A stretch of 64,000 nt of DNA from Moniliophthora roreri (taxonomy: Eukaryota; Basidiomycota; Agaricomycetes; Agaricales; Marasmiaceae). The notes below the pieces were generated by a model, which was not told the DNA's origin, made no database searches, and saw nothing but the letters and a program-made list of their open reading frames with translations. The translations under genes were made by a program, and so were the position numbers. Each line of letters begins with the position of its first letter. Position 1 is the first letter of the stretch. The stretch spans positions 99,699-163,698 of the forward strand of contig LATX02000004.1 of the NCBI GenBank assembly GCA_001466705.2. The letters run 5' to 3'. Positions 36,454 to 48,599 of the stretch are shown here, piece after piece.

Positions 36454-37720
36454 TCAGTCAATATCCATCATATCCTCCTCCGCATCAACAGCTACTATTG
36501 ATAGCGATGTGGCAAAGCCCATGGCCTCGGCATCTCGAGGGAAGGAAGGGTGAGTGATACAGAAAGAACATCACAGTAACATAACATACCTTGAATCTCT
36601 TCAAAGCGAGCCGCATCACCTATCACCTCAAGAGGCGGATAACCAAGAGACCGAGCAAAATCAGTAGTTGTCGGATCAAACCCATTCATGGTATGGAGTT
36701 GTCGTCTGGAAACCCGATACAGTGTAAACCAAGTTAGAAGATGAATATTGAACATAGGGCCCTGTGCATATTGCGCTAGTTCTTGGGTGAATCCATAGTT
36801 CACCAATGTTCTGTAGACTTTGTTAGTTTGTCAATCCAAGATGATGCAGAGCTTTAAAATGGACGCACCACATCCGTGTCACTGATCTGAGCTGCTCCAG
36901 CCTACGGGAAAGATGAGGATAGGAGGAATAAGAAGAGATACAAGCACGGTGGACCCACGATGTATTCAAAATAGGTATAAAGAAGCGACGAAAATTGATT
37001 TCGCTCCCAGATGCGCGTTACCGGAACAAGTACTACAAAAGAAATTAGCATGACCCGCGGCTTGGAAGGGCACTGAAAGGCCTCACCATCGTAGAGGATT
37101 AGAGCGGGTAAAGCAAGCCGGCCGTCATTGTAACCGAAGAGTTGAGCAATGTTCACATTCCTAAGAATGATCGTGTTTCTCGTAATTTCATTTCAATCGC
37201 AACGAGAGCAGCGTACCGGAGGCGAAAGAACTGTTCAAAGTCTCGGCGGAAGGTCTGGAACAAAGTAGAGCTGCAGGTAAGTTTATTGAGCTGCAACTCG
37301 AAGGTAGCTTCCATACCTCGGATGCATCTGGACCGCTGTACGCGATGTGTAGAAACTCTGAATCTCTATCTTCGCCTTGAAAACTTGCAATACTGATGGT
37401 ACGACTAGCGTTCATATTTCGCCAACCTCGACCATTGAGATCGCCTCTTCTGATGTCTGTATTGGCTACGGTCCTCTTGATATAGATTCTGCCTGCCGGA
37501 ACCTGCATATACTTAACGAATGTAAGCACTTGTCAGCGGAATCGAAACTCGGTTGAACCAGAGCAGACAACGTACTTCATTCCAATTTCCAAATTGTTCA
37601 CTCTCCTTCCTCTCGGCCCATGTACTGTACTAGATTTCCTTGAAAATAGTTATGTTGATCCCTAGCGACATTTGTGAAACTCCCGCCCTCGATGGTAAAC
37701 CTGGATGATCCTCCAACGAG
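36454..37720 (-). pseudogene. Family F copy 3, internally deleted
   Basis: Minus-strand copy. The N-terminal motif FTIEGGSFTNVARDQHNYF and GNLVQYM are at about 37,620-37,720. YMQVPAGRIYIKR begins at about 37,510, followed by IAYSGPDASE, IAQLFGYNDGRLALPALILY and VPVTRIWERNQFSSLLYTYF. The exon GELWIHPRTSAICTGPYVQY begins near 36,805. Within this exon the sequence jumps from SGFQ straight to RRQLHTMNGFDPTTTDFARS, removing the roughly 900 bp (by comparison with copy 4) that encode the middle of the protein. A stop and frame shift also follow the N-terminal motif. The tail ends at a TGA at 36,454. This copy keeps CpG sites and the longer LPALILY block, so it is an older-type relative of copies 4 and 5. 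Confidence 0.75.
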
Positions 37721-38325
37721 AACTGAAATAACACCAAGCACATGATTTGAAGGGTTTCCCCGTATGAAATGAAAGGAGGAATAAATTTGCACATACTTTG
37801 AGCTGAAAAGAGTTTTCTGAAACCCCATCGTGAATCCCATATTTGTAATCTTAACAGAGGAATCCACCCTTTCGTCGATTTTGCAACACCTTATACTTGG
37901 ATGAAGAACGAAGCTGCTTGTGCTAAGGAAGCCGTACGCGTTTGAATGACTCAGTAGCAAAGCTTGAGAGTGGATTTTCTCACTCCAGATATCAGTGGAA
38001 TTCATGAAATCAGAGAAGTTAGGCATGTAATTTGGAGGTCCTGATTTCTCGAAGTGATACCATGCGAATTTCAGAACCGCTGATAAGATGAAATAGCCCC
38101 CCAATGACTTGGGGCCCAAATGCCACCAATGTCTAATTGAGATTGCATGTTTCCCGGTTTTTGACAATGTTAAGAGGACCTCCGGATCTTGCGAGGCAAG
38201 GGTAAGAGAAAGACAATGAGAATGCATGTTTATACGGGTAGATACTGGGGTAACATAGCCTATGCCTATAGTGACTGAAAACATACTACATATGATCATA
38301 AATTGTCTCTCGCCTTCGCCACCGA
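37721..38325. other. Flank of family F copy 3, nothing recognised
   Basis: The minus-strand frame running from copy 3 stays open upstream (to 38,335) but shows no motif and no good ATG in front of the family N-terminus. Confidence 0.45.
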
Positions 38326-39078
38326 CTAATCGCAATCCATCGCATCCGAGTTCCTCAACATCCCTCTAACATTCCGATCACTCTCCTCCCGTCCCTTCAT
38401 CAACAAATCATACTGCTCCCTAAATATCTCATCATATCTGGTTTGCTTCCTAGACTCCCTTTCGCGATTTGCTTCTGCAGAGACATCGTCTGGGATGACT
38501 ACGAGTCGACGTGTACCGGAGGGCGAACGTGTCCATGTACCTGGGATACCGTCACAAAAGTCGTGGGGCGATGGTCGTGTATGTTGGGAAGGAGAACCAA
38601 GAAGAGGCGTCTCGTCCCGAGCGGGCATGTGATTCCCAACGTGAGAGTTGTGTGCAGTTGGTGTGAGTGTCATCCTTTCATCATCATTAAACGAAGACGA
38701 CGGCGCGGAAAGACGAGCGGGGTAGTTTGGCTTCAATATGGGTCTGGGAAGGGATTGCGTTGGTTTTCGGGGTGCTTTGGGTGTTAAGGGCCAGCCTCTT
38801 TGTCCACTGCCATCTAGAAGAGGTGTGGCGAGCCGCACGCGTCTACCACCACCAGCAGATTTGGGCCGAGGTGGTACTTGGAAACTATATTTCGACTTTT
38901 TTGCCTTTGTGGTACGCGCTGATTTGGGTGTTGGAAATATAGCTGCCTTTCCTTTGCCTTTCCGAGCCAACAAAACAGATCTTGCCTTTTTCGACGCGAT
39001 ACGTTTGCTACGACGAGGTGTGACATTGGTTTCGGCAGGTTGGCGTCGTTTGGCTGCTTGACTGCGAGTTGTGACCAT
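38326..39078 (-). CDS. Small basic, probably nuclear protein, unknown function
   Basis: A single uninterrupted exon encodes 250 aa from an ATG with A at -3. The N-terminus is very basic (MVTTRSQAAKRRQPAETNV, then RRSKRIASKKAR and RKGKGK), consistent with nuclear localisation signals. A Pro/Ser-rich middle follows, then a C-terminal helix (EANRERESRKQTRYDEIFRE) and an acidic end (NSDAMDCD). No catalytic motif is visible and I do not recognise the family. CpG-normal and fully open, it sits between the third partial duplication unit and unit 1, so it may be a host gene stranded among repeats. It could also be part of a larger spliced gene, but I see no convincing donor. Confidence 0.6.
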   Translation of the reverse strand: MVTTRSQAAKRRQPAETNVTPRRSKRIASKKARSVLLARKGKGKAAIFPTPKSARTTKAKKSKYSFQVPPRPKSAGGGRRVRLATPLLDGSGQRGWPLTPKAPRKPTQSLPRPILKPNYPARLSAPSSSFNDDERMTLTPTAHNSHVGNHMPARDETPLLGSPSQHTRPSPHDFCDGIPGTWTRSPSGTRRLVVIPDDVSAEANRERESRKQTRYDEIFREQYDLLMKGREESDRNVRGMLRNSDAMDCD

Positions 39079-39814
39079 AATGGCAGGGCTGCGGTCGGTG
39101 GTGATTTGTTGGAAGGGAAGGGGGAGTATGGTGCTTCATTCGTCGAAGCGGGCCTATTTAAAGACCAGAAATGTCCGCTTTGACCATCGAAGTGACGACG
39201 AGGTCTTTGTACGTTTGCCTCATGTGGCTCTGACAAGAACAAAGGCCATGCCATGGCCACAAAGAGATAAAACAAGGCGGCCTTTGCACAAGTGCCCAAA
39301 GCGTATTTTGATAGAATGGATAAGGATCGAGGATAGGTGGTTGTTTGAACACTGGATTTACCCTGAGAGAATGTCGATAGGTATGTCCGATGCTTCAAAT
39401 GTTCCCGTCGCCGTCGGTGAATTGCCAAAGGGCAGCCATTCTTGAACACTGGGATTACCGAGGACAATAGGAATTTCGATTAGGAGAAACATCCAATGGT
39501 CCAAGCGGCTAGCTGCACTCCTTCCAACTCGAGCGCTGAAAAATAAAGAAGTTATTTTCAACGAGTTGCTGTGATATCGATAGGATAATGTACCAAAATC
39601 TAGACAGAAAGACTCGTTATCCGCCAGGTGGCAGGTCATCTTCAGAAGGAAAAAAAAAAAGACTAGCCGTGGTGATGATTAGAGAGACGCTGGGCGCGAG
39701 TCGGACCTCCGACCAACCTCCGACTGGAGCGCGAGTAATTTCTTCCGCTACCACCGTGGCCTTGCCACCACATCCCGAAATATCCTTAGTGGTCTTCCGC
39801 ACCTATACTAATCT
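39079..39814. other. Intergenic, partly repeated
   Basis: This is the promoter side of the 250-aa gene. From about 39,480 the sequence matches 34,490 onward (shared TCCAATGGTCCAAG, then GCTGGGCGCGA and TTCCGCT blocks). Confidence 0.5.
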
Positions 39815-41499
39815 ATGTTAGACCAGTCGCGAACGAGATAGGTAGGTGCTCCGTCCAGTGCGCCTCAGACGTTATTATTTACTTCGGCTTGTTTCTTACA
39901 GGCAATGTAGCTTATAGCCAGAAGGCTCTGATCCGTTCACTTGAGCAATCGATCTACCATTCGGTCTCTTATCTAGCACGGGTCTGGCGAAGAGTTCCAG
40001 TGCGAGGACACGAAGCCCTGTCGAGTCACGGAAGGTTTAGTGCTTGATGGAAGAGAGGGTCGGTTCGGAGGATTGGTAGCGTTGAACGAAGGATATCGTT
40101 GACAAACTGAATGGTCGGTAGTGTCGTATGCTCACTTCTATTCTTTTTAATAACCCAGAATCAGCGACATCCTTCACTTCAACATCTCTTCAATGCGAAA
40201 GGCTGGGCACGTTGTGTTCCTAGGGAGCCTGATGTATATTCATTACAACCCTCACCTGCTTCTCGAATCCAGTTACCCATTGTGACATCCATCGAACACC
40301 GCTCATCATCTCACAGCATGCTTGGCATCCTGGGTATCGTTTGGGGAAGAAGTGGCCGGACCTACACGGATGAACGTTTGATTGTCGATGATTCCCCGTA
40401 GGACGCAGTAAGTCTGAAGGATTTCAGAATGAGGTAACCTTCGTTGACAATATACCTCAGAAATGAACAACCTGTAATCCTATGCCTTTCCGCAGGCTCT
40501 CCTTACCTGCTACGTGGGTGAATAACCACTAGGGAAATGCTAGGATATACCTCGACGTCGACTTCGCAGAACGAATAACCTTAGGCCGCAGGCATAACAT
40601 GATGAAGGGAAAGGCCCGGTGGCGAGGAGATGGTTCGATGAGCGTTTCAGGCATGCCGAATTCGCGGAACGAGGTTGGAACGAGGAACCGGAGAGGCGTG
40701 TAAACAAAAGGTTACCCTTCGCTTCGCGTTATAAGTACCAAAGTACTAAAAGCTGATTAGATTTCTCCCTAGATTCTTGTGAGCATCACCTACAAGCTAC
40801 CGCATCAACTTGGCATCCGCTTTAAGTTCGGCTTACCCTCAGCACAGTGAGGGACAATACTCCCAACGTCAGGACGATTCCTGGCCGCAGCTTGCCATTC
40901 CATTGCGATTCTGAGCATTCGTGAACTATGTAAGTGTTTCATCTCAGTATGCCTCGGAAGTGCTTAACTATCAATTCTTACTCTAGAACAAAGTAGCGGC
41001 GTTTACAGCAAAAACTCTACCTGGAACACGTATAGCTCTCAAAACCGAGTTTGGCATGCCGGAACTTGCATTTTCGACACAAGAGGTACGTTGCCTTCAA
41101 CTTCCGTATCATCGAATACTCAGCGATGTTCTCAGCCGGTTCATTGAACCATTACCCATATACATAGGGATCGGAAGGCACCGACTCCCTTTCAAAACCC
41201 TTAAGCTAATGACCCGGGTTCGTCGCATCGGTGACTTGGGTCTTTGTCGATGCATTTTGGCCAGGACAGTTTATCGCATCGCCCGAGGAAGTCGGGGCTG
41301 AGGTTTTAGATGCACCGGAGTTAGGCCCGTCGAGGCTGCTACAATGATAATAGAGGTTATGGGTGCACGTGAGTTATGTGTACGTTCCGATATTTCGCTA
41401 TGTAGTTTGGATCTATGCTCACCATTTACTTGCCACCTTTGCAGAGGTTGTCGAAGATCGGGATGCCTTTGTATCTTTATTGATTGCGTCATCGTAATT

Positions 41500-41925
41500 C
41501 ATGGTGTAGTTCTGCAACTTGACACGGTTTCGCCCTCAGATGGTGGTTATGCGTTCCCATAATCAAAACCCAACAGGTCAATTTGAGGAGCCCTCCAAAC
41601 ATATTCACACGCAGGAAAATGATCTCTGCTCCCTGCGACGTCCTTCCTGTCCCCAAAGACGCCGTCTTGCGTCGTAGCCCTCTCTTTATCATCGTCGAGA
41701 ATAATCGTGATGTGTGGGGCACTCGCTACCTGCATTCCCAACAAGCTCTGCGGCTAAATACAGGTCGCAGCCGTTACGCCTCGCGCATTCGGCGACAACC
41801 GCAAGTGCATCCTCACTCACCGGCGGAACTATTTTCAGAGACGAACTCAAGTGTACTGCGACCTTCCTGGATTCACTGGCAGCATCGCCATCGCCAAGGA
41901 AGGCATCATCCAATCCTAATGTGAT
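41500..41925 (+). pseudogene. HSP60 exon 4 fragment in unit 1
   Basis: Decayed nucleotide copy of the HSP60 coding region corresponding to about 23,470-23,915. Recognisable matches are AACCCAACAGGTCAA (parent AAGACCCAAAAGGTCGAA), then AAAATGATCTCTGCTCCC. Near 41,720-41,850 come GCACTCGCTACCTGCAT, CAGGTCGCAGCCGT, GGCGACAACCGCAAG and GGCGGAACTATTTTC, and then TTCACTGGCAGCATCGCCAT. Small indels destroy the frame and the order is collinear with the parent. Only exon 4 is covered, so the copying route cannot be decided from missing introns. Confidence 0.85.
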
Positions 41926-42170
41926 ATCGACAACGCATTAACTCCCAGGAAATCTCGCCCGAATACACCTCAGCCTTCGGAGGGCCGGCAGAACAATCCT
42001 GTTCTCCCCTCTCGTTGTCGTCAGACCACTGGGAGCTTATCAAAGTGAGTACAAACTTCAGGCTCCTCCAGGTCTTATCATTGACTCTTCGATCTAGGTT
42101 TTTTGGCCCCGGTGCTTCACTCGACGATGAGACGGACTCTAAGCGATACATCTAGGAATTTTACAATGAG

Positions 42171-45100
42171 GCTGGTCAGGACATGTTTGTGAAAAACAAG
42201 ACATTCTCCACTGGTATGCGTCCCTTTTTCCTTGGGACCATAATGTCATCCTCACTCAAAAACTGGGTTTCCGGCATTACATCGTTCGTCCCAAACTTTC
42301 TTTCCTGCTGCCGCTGCTGGTGCTGAAAGTGAAGCTGTAGACGCGCCGCCGAAAGCCGTATTGATATCCCCCTTTCCATGTTCTCTGAAGTACACGCATC
42401 TACCATACCACCATAGTCATACGCCTATCATTCTATACTGAAAGATACCATTAAAAATCAATGTATATCGATGAGTTTCCTATCATGACTGGCTATGGGG
42501 ATCAGAGAGGGATTCGGAGGGATCACCGAACTGTAAAATCGTACAATGATGCGAAAAATCAATTACTAAGTAATCGTTACGACGGAAAACCTTACCGGAA
42601 GTCCGAGTCAAGAGGATCCAGATTCGAGCAATTCGTATACCCGAATGCTCGCGTGGTGAGTTGATAGGCGGGGCGGCAGGATATGCTGAACGGTCGCGTT
42701 GTACATACGTCAGCGCCAACGCCGATTTCTCCTTTCATTCATCCTGCTCCTTACCTATACGTTCTGCGACCTCTTAATACTTGACTCACTGTCCTGGGCT
42801 CCCAATGGGACTATAAATCCCCTGTAAATACCTCTTTTTCCGGTCCATATCCATATGACCCATCTACATCTATTCATGCAAATAATTGCTTTACCTTCGA
42901 CTCTCCTTGTGAGCCTAACACACCAACTCGGCAACCTTCTTTTTAAAAAGGGGGCTTATGTCATGTTCGGCATATCCTGCCCACCACGCGAGCATTCGGG
43001 TATTACGAATTTTTTGCTCCTCTTGGTCCGAGGTCGTCCTAGTCATCCTTTACCCGAGCCCAACACGTTTTTGTAACCCCGGAGGGAGATGCTTTTTGTC
43101 TTTGGTTCTCATAAATTTCCAGCTATGCACCCATTCGTTACTGCGCTTTCCCTTTCTTACTTTCATCATGGTTAAATCTCCCTACTGTAACATCCCAGTT
43201 GTGTCATTCAAACTCTCCTCCACATCTCACTCTACAAGTAAAGGAGATCCGGATGAAAGTGGGGGTGCCATTGACGACGCCTGAAGCCGTTGAGGGTGCC
43301 CCCGTACCAGTCAAGCGAGCATCATGGAGGGGTTCTCAGTGCGTACGCTCACAGCAGCTCAGTCACCACAAGCTAACTTTGTCGTTTTGAACGCGCAGCA
43401 AATTACATGAACTGACAACGTGCTCAACCCCTCATACACCATCAATCAATGACAATCATAATCGACCGCGATTGTCACTGCCTTCCGTCCACTGCAGGGC
43501 TGCACATCTTGGACAGGGAAACAGACGCGCCAGTCTCTTTATCAACATTCTCTCAATCATATTTAGCGCCAGCGCCTCTCTATCTCCCTCCTCCTATCCT
43601 ACCACAGCCCAGTTCTTAAAGACACTTTTTCCTTCTGATCACTACAATAACACCGCATGGTCCTTCCCAATCACATGACTAGATTCCGAATAACACATAT
43701 AGATATACAGTACTGTACCTTCACATGCATACGTGTCCCCCCAGGTTTTTCGCCTCCATCTAGAATATAGACTTCCCTTGGCAGACACTATCAGCCGTTA
43801 TTAGACAATTAGACCAATCCACGAAAATCTGACGTCTATCTGATCAACCTCGCCTAACAACTTCCTCCCAGACCACTGGCTTGAAATGTAACCAAACGAG
43901 ACTTTTAGAAAGAACCCTGCTCGAGACGGACTTGGAAAAAGCTTGTTGCAATTTGAATCCTTGCGCAAACTCCCTGTACCCTAAATTTCCCCACGCTCGT
44001 TTCTTTCTCTCTACCCGCCATCCCCACTTCCCAAAAGCTTCCTCCCAGCCCACTCTTTCTCCACGCCTCGTTTTCGTTCAGACTATATGGCTCGTTCGTT
44101 GTCCAAAGGTGAAACTCGATGGTTCAAGATACCATGGAAGTGCTGACTTAGACCCCGCGGCCGCCGCGGAATATAGTACGGACAAAGTACGCATGCTGTG
44201 TTTCTCGGCGAGTTCACTAAGGTATATATATTCCTCGGGCACCTGGAGAAGACCCCAGATGACGGCGCCGAACTACTTTTAACATCGACTGTGCAACTAC
44301 GGAACATTCGTAGTGAGCTCCCGCCACTCAACGCTCAAGCCTGAGCAGTTCGCATGGATGCTCTACACGTGAGTACATGTTCGTCCTCTCAATACTTGCA
44401 ATTGTCTGACTCATCATTTACCAGGATAGCTTCTCCTGGACTTGGAAGATCGGCAACTCATCAGTAACAGGCAAAGTGACCCAGCTCGGATTCGAGAACT
44501 GGTAGATGTTTAAAGATCCTCGTGGAACGGTCCGTTTCTGTGGCGATAGCGCAGTGTTCAACTCGCCCATCAAACTTGGTACATAACGGCGATGTTAACG
44601 ATATTCGGTTTCCTTGCCATCAGCATCGATCCGTAATGCTGGTAATCTAGCCAACTTGCCTAGGTATGGCTATTGTGACTATCCCACTCTGACTTGCGGA
44701 ACACTCACCATCTTTGGCGTTACGCCAAACAGGACCTGACGTCGGACATGGATGGGCTAGCCCAAACGATGGTCCTGATCAAAGGTGCACATATCAGGAT
44801 GCTTGAGCCAGTGGGTGTGGCTTGTGTCATTGCCCTTGATTTGCACCATCATCCATGCCAAGGACCGTCTAGTATTCACCACTTCATTCCTGGTACAATG
44901 ACAGTATCACTGTCTATCGCACACCAAGCAGCAGTCCGCCATAAAAATCACAGCTATTCAGTTGGTGGGTAGGGCTGGGGAGGTTATCAAGAGGTTACTC
45001 GTCCTTTGTGATTGAAGTTGAATGGTCCTAAGTACTGTTACACTTTCTAGCTATGCTACATACGTGATCTTTCTGTACTGCTTAAATCACAAAAAGAGCC

Positions 45101-45759
45101 ATGAAGCCTGTACTTTGTAGCTGGTTAATGTTCTTCACCATCATCAAGGATATTCAGAGATGACAGAGGAAGAGAGACGAATGAGAACATACCTTATTCG
45201 GAAGCCAGTAAACACGTCGAAGACCGAACACGCATTCCCACGGACAACATACTCTCTTCCGTTCGTCCGCTCCATGACAACCGTATACCCGTCCCCGAGT
45301 TGTGCTCCGAGTCGCAAATCCCAACAATCATCGCTCGCGCCATTCAACAGCTGTATAGATGTCCGCTCAGTTCTTACTGAGATGAGCTAAACGACTTAGA
45401 TGTTTTTACTTTATTTCTACTTACGGTGTTGTAAAGTTCATATTTTGTGTTTTAGATTCTCCTTACATTCTGACTTCGGCTTGATGACCTGCTCTCACAT
45501 CACATGTTCTCGTCTCTAGATTTCTTACGCATTCTCTATATTGGGCTGGCATATATAATACTGCAGATGTAAGGTGAACCATAGTGAATCCCCAAAGTCA
45601 TCCCTAATTGGTTCTGCTTTGAAGGCATGCTCACAAAATGCAGATTTGTGAAGAGCCTATTTAACCATTGAAGGTAGTGAAGACCTGTGGCATGCAGAGA
45701 AGTGTTCTTGAGGCTGGGAGGAGTGATATTGTGCTTGTGGCTGAACATATTCATCCATA
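42171..45759. other. Unit 1 duplicated DNA without a recognised gene
   Basis: This contains sequence shared with unit 2 (43.19-44.34 kb with 53.3-54.69 kb) and a stretch present mainly in unit 1 (44.34-45.64 kb). Open frames are short. No RNA gene was recognised. Confidence 0.45.
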
Positions 45760-48018
45760 TCAATCAACATTCATTGCATCCCCTTCAGCAATGACAGATG
45801 TTGAAGATGCAAGGGGTTCATCATCCACATCCATGGCCTCAGTATTTTGAGGGGATTCTGCCTTATGGTGAGTAACACAGAAAATAGTCACAATGGACAA
45901 GACACATCACAGACCTGGAATGTCTTTGAAGTTTGGCAAACCAAAAGACTGTGCAAAAGCTGTTGTTTGTGGATTGAAGCCATTAAAGACATGGAGTTTT
46001 TGGACAGCATTGTATGTATTGTGGTCCCACCAAAAGTGTCGGATTTCAAGCCTTGATGTGAAAGAGGGAAGCCCTAGAGAAAGTTGCATGTCTTCTGATA
46101 TCTCCTCATCTCCAGAAGGGTGGAATGACCAAAAGTATTTCTTTCCTTTTACCCAAGTGTTCCAGACACCTTCACCATCTGAAGGGTGAGGAATTGGTTG
46201 AGTGAAGAGGTAGACAGGTTTGGTTGAAGTATTGCTACTTCTCCTTGATGAATGTTCATGGCTGCATTGTAAATACAACCAGAAACCATGGGCAATGACT
46301 GTTCATGTAAGTCTATGTGCATTGGAATGAGAATGAACTCACAATGCTCCTTCCATTCAGCTTCTCGTAGTCCATATTGGCTCAACACACTATGTGCCTG
46401 CAACAACCAGGAATCTGCAAGTTTGCACCATTCTTCCCTAGGATGCAGGGCATAGTAAATACCAAACTCCTGATTGTGGAGATGTGAAATATGTGACTGC
46501 ATGGTCTTAATTCTACCATTCAGGTTAGCACAATCCCCTTGATCACAACTTAGTAGTACACACCGCACTGAATTGTGAGCTATACAGACTAGCCACATTT
46601 CATCTGGCGAGTTTCCCTTGCACACTGGTTTGTAATAGCACTCCTTCATGTCTCCTACCCATCTAGCAACAATGGTGTGTTGGGTTCCTCTGTAAATGGT
46701 GCCAGGCAGGGATGAGAGCATGAATGACATCTCTTCATCAGCCACTCTTTCCAGAGTCCCTCTCCTAGACCAGTCAATCCCTTGAATAATATCTTGAGCA
46801 GGCAGTCTTTGAGTAAGATATGTAAAAAGGGTACTGGAGTCTTTGTATGCCTGAAGAGATAGAAGAGAAGGCTTCCTGCTGGATGCTGAGTTTGTTTTAA
46901 ATCCTGATGCAGAGTAGGTAATGGAGTTGTCAAATGAGTATTGGACAAAGGGTCCTGTGCAAAGTGCACCAGTTCTTGGGTTAATCCACAGTTTGCGCAA
47001 ATCCTGTAGATTTACAAGCTTGTCAATTCAGAAGAATGTTATTGCTAATTGAACTGATATACCATTTCCCTATCACTAATGCAAACTTCTCCAAACTACA
47101 GAGAAAGACTAGGTCAGAAAACTGGCAAATTTCATGCAAACCCTAATGCACCACATATTCAAAATAGATATAAAGAAGTGACGAGAATTTATTTCGTTCC
47201 CAGATACGTGCAACTGGGACAAGTGCTCATGAAAGATTAGAGGAAATTAGCACAATCCACAAATACAAAAGGCATTGAACTCACCATCATAAAAGATTAG
47301 TGCTGGTAAGGTATCATTGTAGCCGAGAAGTTGGGCAACATTCAAATTCCTACCATGTAACAGGGTCATTTATCTCGAACCACAATGGACACAAGATGAT
47401 AGCAGCGTACCTGACATGAGAGAACTGTTTGAAATCCATATGAAAAGCCTATATCAGCTCAGTGTCAGTACAGCGACGTGTGAAGAAGGAAATATTCATT
47501 TGAACCTCGGAGGCGTCTTGACCCCTGTAAGTGACGTATAAGAAATCCGAGTTGCCATGATCTTGGATCCTAATGTGGTTAAAGGTACGATAAGCAACTA
47601 AATGCCGCCAGCTTCGGTTTTCTGCATCTTGCTCTCTGACTTGCGTGTTGCCCACACTCCTTTTGATGTGGATTTTGCCTATTGGAATCCGCGTGTACTG
47701 TAAAAGTTTGCCCTATCAGTATCGTCAGGACAGCTCAACTGAGGATAGACATTGCACCTCGTCCCATATCATCCGCTCTTTATTTGTGTTCACAGTCTGC
47801 GAGGGCCTATTCCTGTTTGGTCCCCCAACTGACATCCGCTCCCTGGAAAAGTTGGGCGGTAAATTTCGCAAACAGGAGGAACAAAGAGTCAATGTTGGGC
47901 TGGTGAACTCGGGAAGCAGTATGGTCCCCAATGAATTTGCATGAAAGTGAACTGTCCCTTCGAAATTCGTGAATTGACCACCGTGAAAGGTGTGATTGGA
48001 CGATCCGTTGAAGGCCAT
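45760..48018 (-). CDS. Family F gene, copy 4: intact ten-exon gene, unknown function
   Basis: Ten exons, complement(join(45760..45857, 45915..46298, 46343..46512, 46564..47003, 47063..47095, 47152..47225, 47285..47349, 47411..47448, 47506..47697, 47758..48018)), give 584 aa with no stop. Introns are 44-61 nt and every phase agrees; the intron at 46,513-46,563 has a GTGCTAACC branch. The ATG at 48,018 is followed by NHTFHGGQFTNFEG (9-22), a Gly/Phe/Asn motif repeated in all copies. Later blocks are YTRIPIGKIHIKR, YRGQDASE, VAQLLGYNDTLPALIFYD, VARIWERNKFSSLLYIYFEY, ALCTGPFVQYS, DSWLLQAHSVLSQYG, KKYFWSFHPSGDEEISED and FNPQTTAFAQSFGLPNF, then an acidic tail with MDVDDEP. A TATATT box lies about 45 bp upstream. 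I know no function. The N-terminal motif resembles short motifs heading Agaricomycete STAND and kinase proteins; that comparison is from memory. Confidence 0.72.
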
Positions 48019-48249
48019 TTTTCGATGGTGGCGGGTGACGGCCAGCCCGAGTGTGCAATATAAAGACGAAGAGCCTGAGCATCATACTGAATACAGAAAG
48101 CAGCTTTAGGTGTGCTGTGATAGACTGAACTTTATCTCTGCGAGGATCATGTGCACGACATATTTGCCTACGAATAGGTGTCGATTGAGTGGAAAATCAT
48201 GGAAAGCATATGTACTGCTGAGTGTTTTCTGAATCCTGTACCATTTTGT

Positions 48250-48599
48250 CCGTCAAGATCCCGATATACTGATATACCATATCAGTAGACTTGAGATACA
48301 CAAAGTGAGAGTCCTCAATGCATCCTAAACCTTCTCTCAGGCCATGCATTGCGCAAGATCATCCAGGACGTAGTTGTGCTGGCCCCTAGCAACTTTTATG
48401 AAATTTCCGCTTTGAAGGACGGAATTTCATGGTCCATGAACAGGTAGGAGGATTGGCGGGGGTGAGAAGGAGAAATCCGAGGCTGTGAGGCTATGTTCCA
48501 AAGAGCAAAACCACTGGAGACGGGAATCAAGTCTTGATAGATTGAACTCAGATCAGTCTCGCTGTCAGAGTCAGGTGTCTTTCTGAGCGTCACGTTCAA
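48250..48599 (-). pseudogene. Relic with family F-like N-terminal motif, unit 1
   Basis: On the minus strand this reads SGNFIKVARGQHNYVLDDLA, clearly related to GGSFTNVARDQHNYFQGNLV of family F copy 3, but what follows (IEDSHFVYLKSTDM) differs from family F. The upstream frame contains DLSSIYQDLIPVSSG and SSYLFMD. It may be a second gene type using the same N-terminal motif, now broken by a stop after CMA. Confidence 0.45.
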
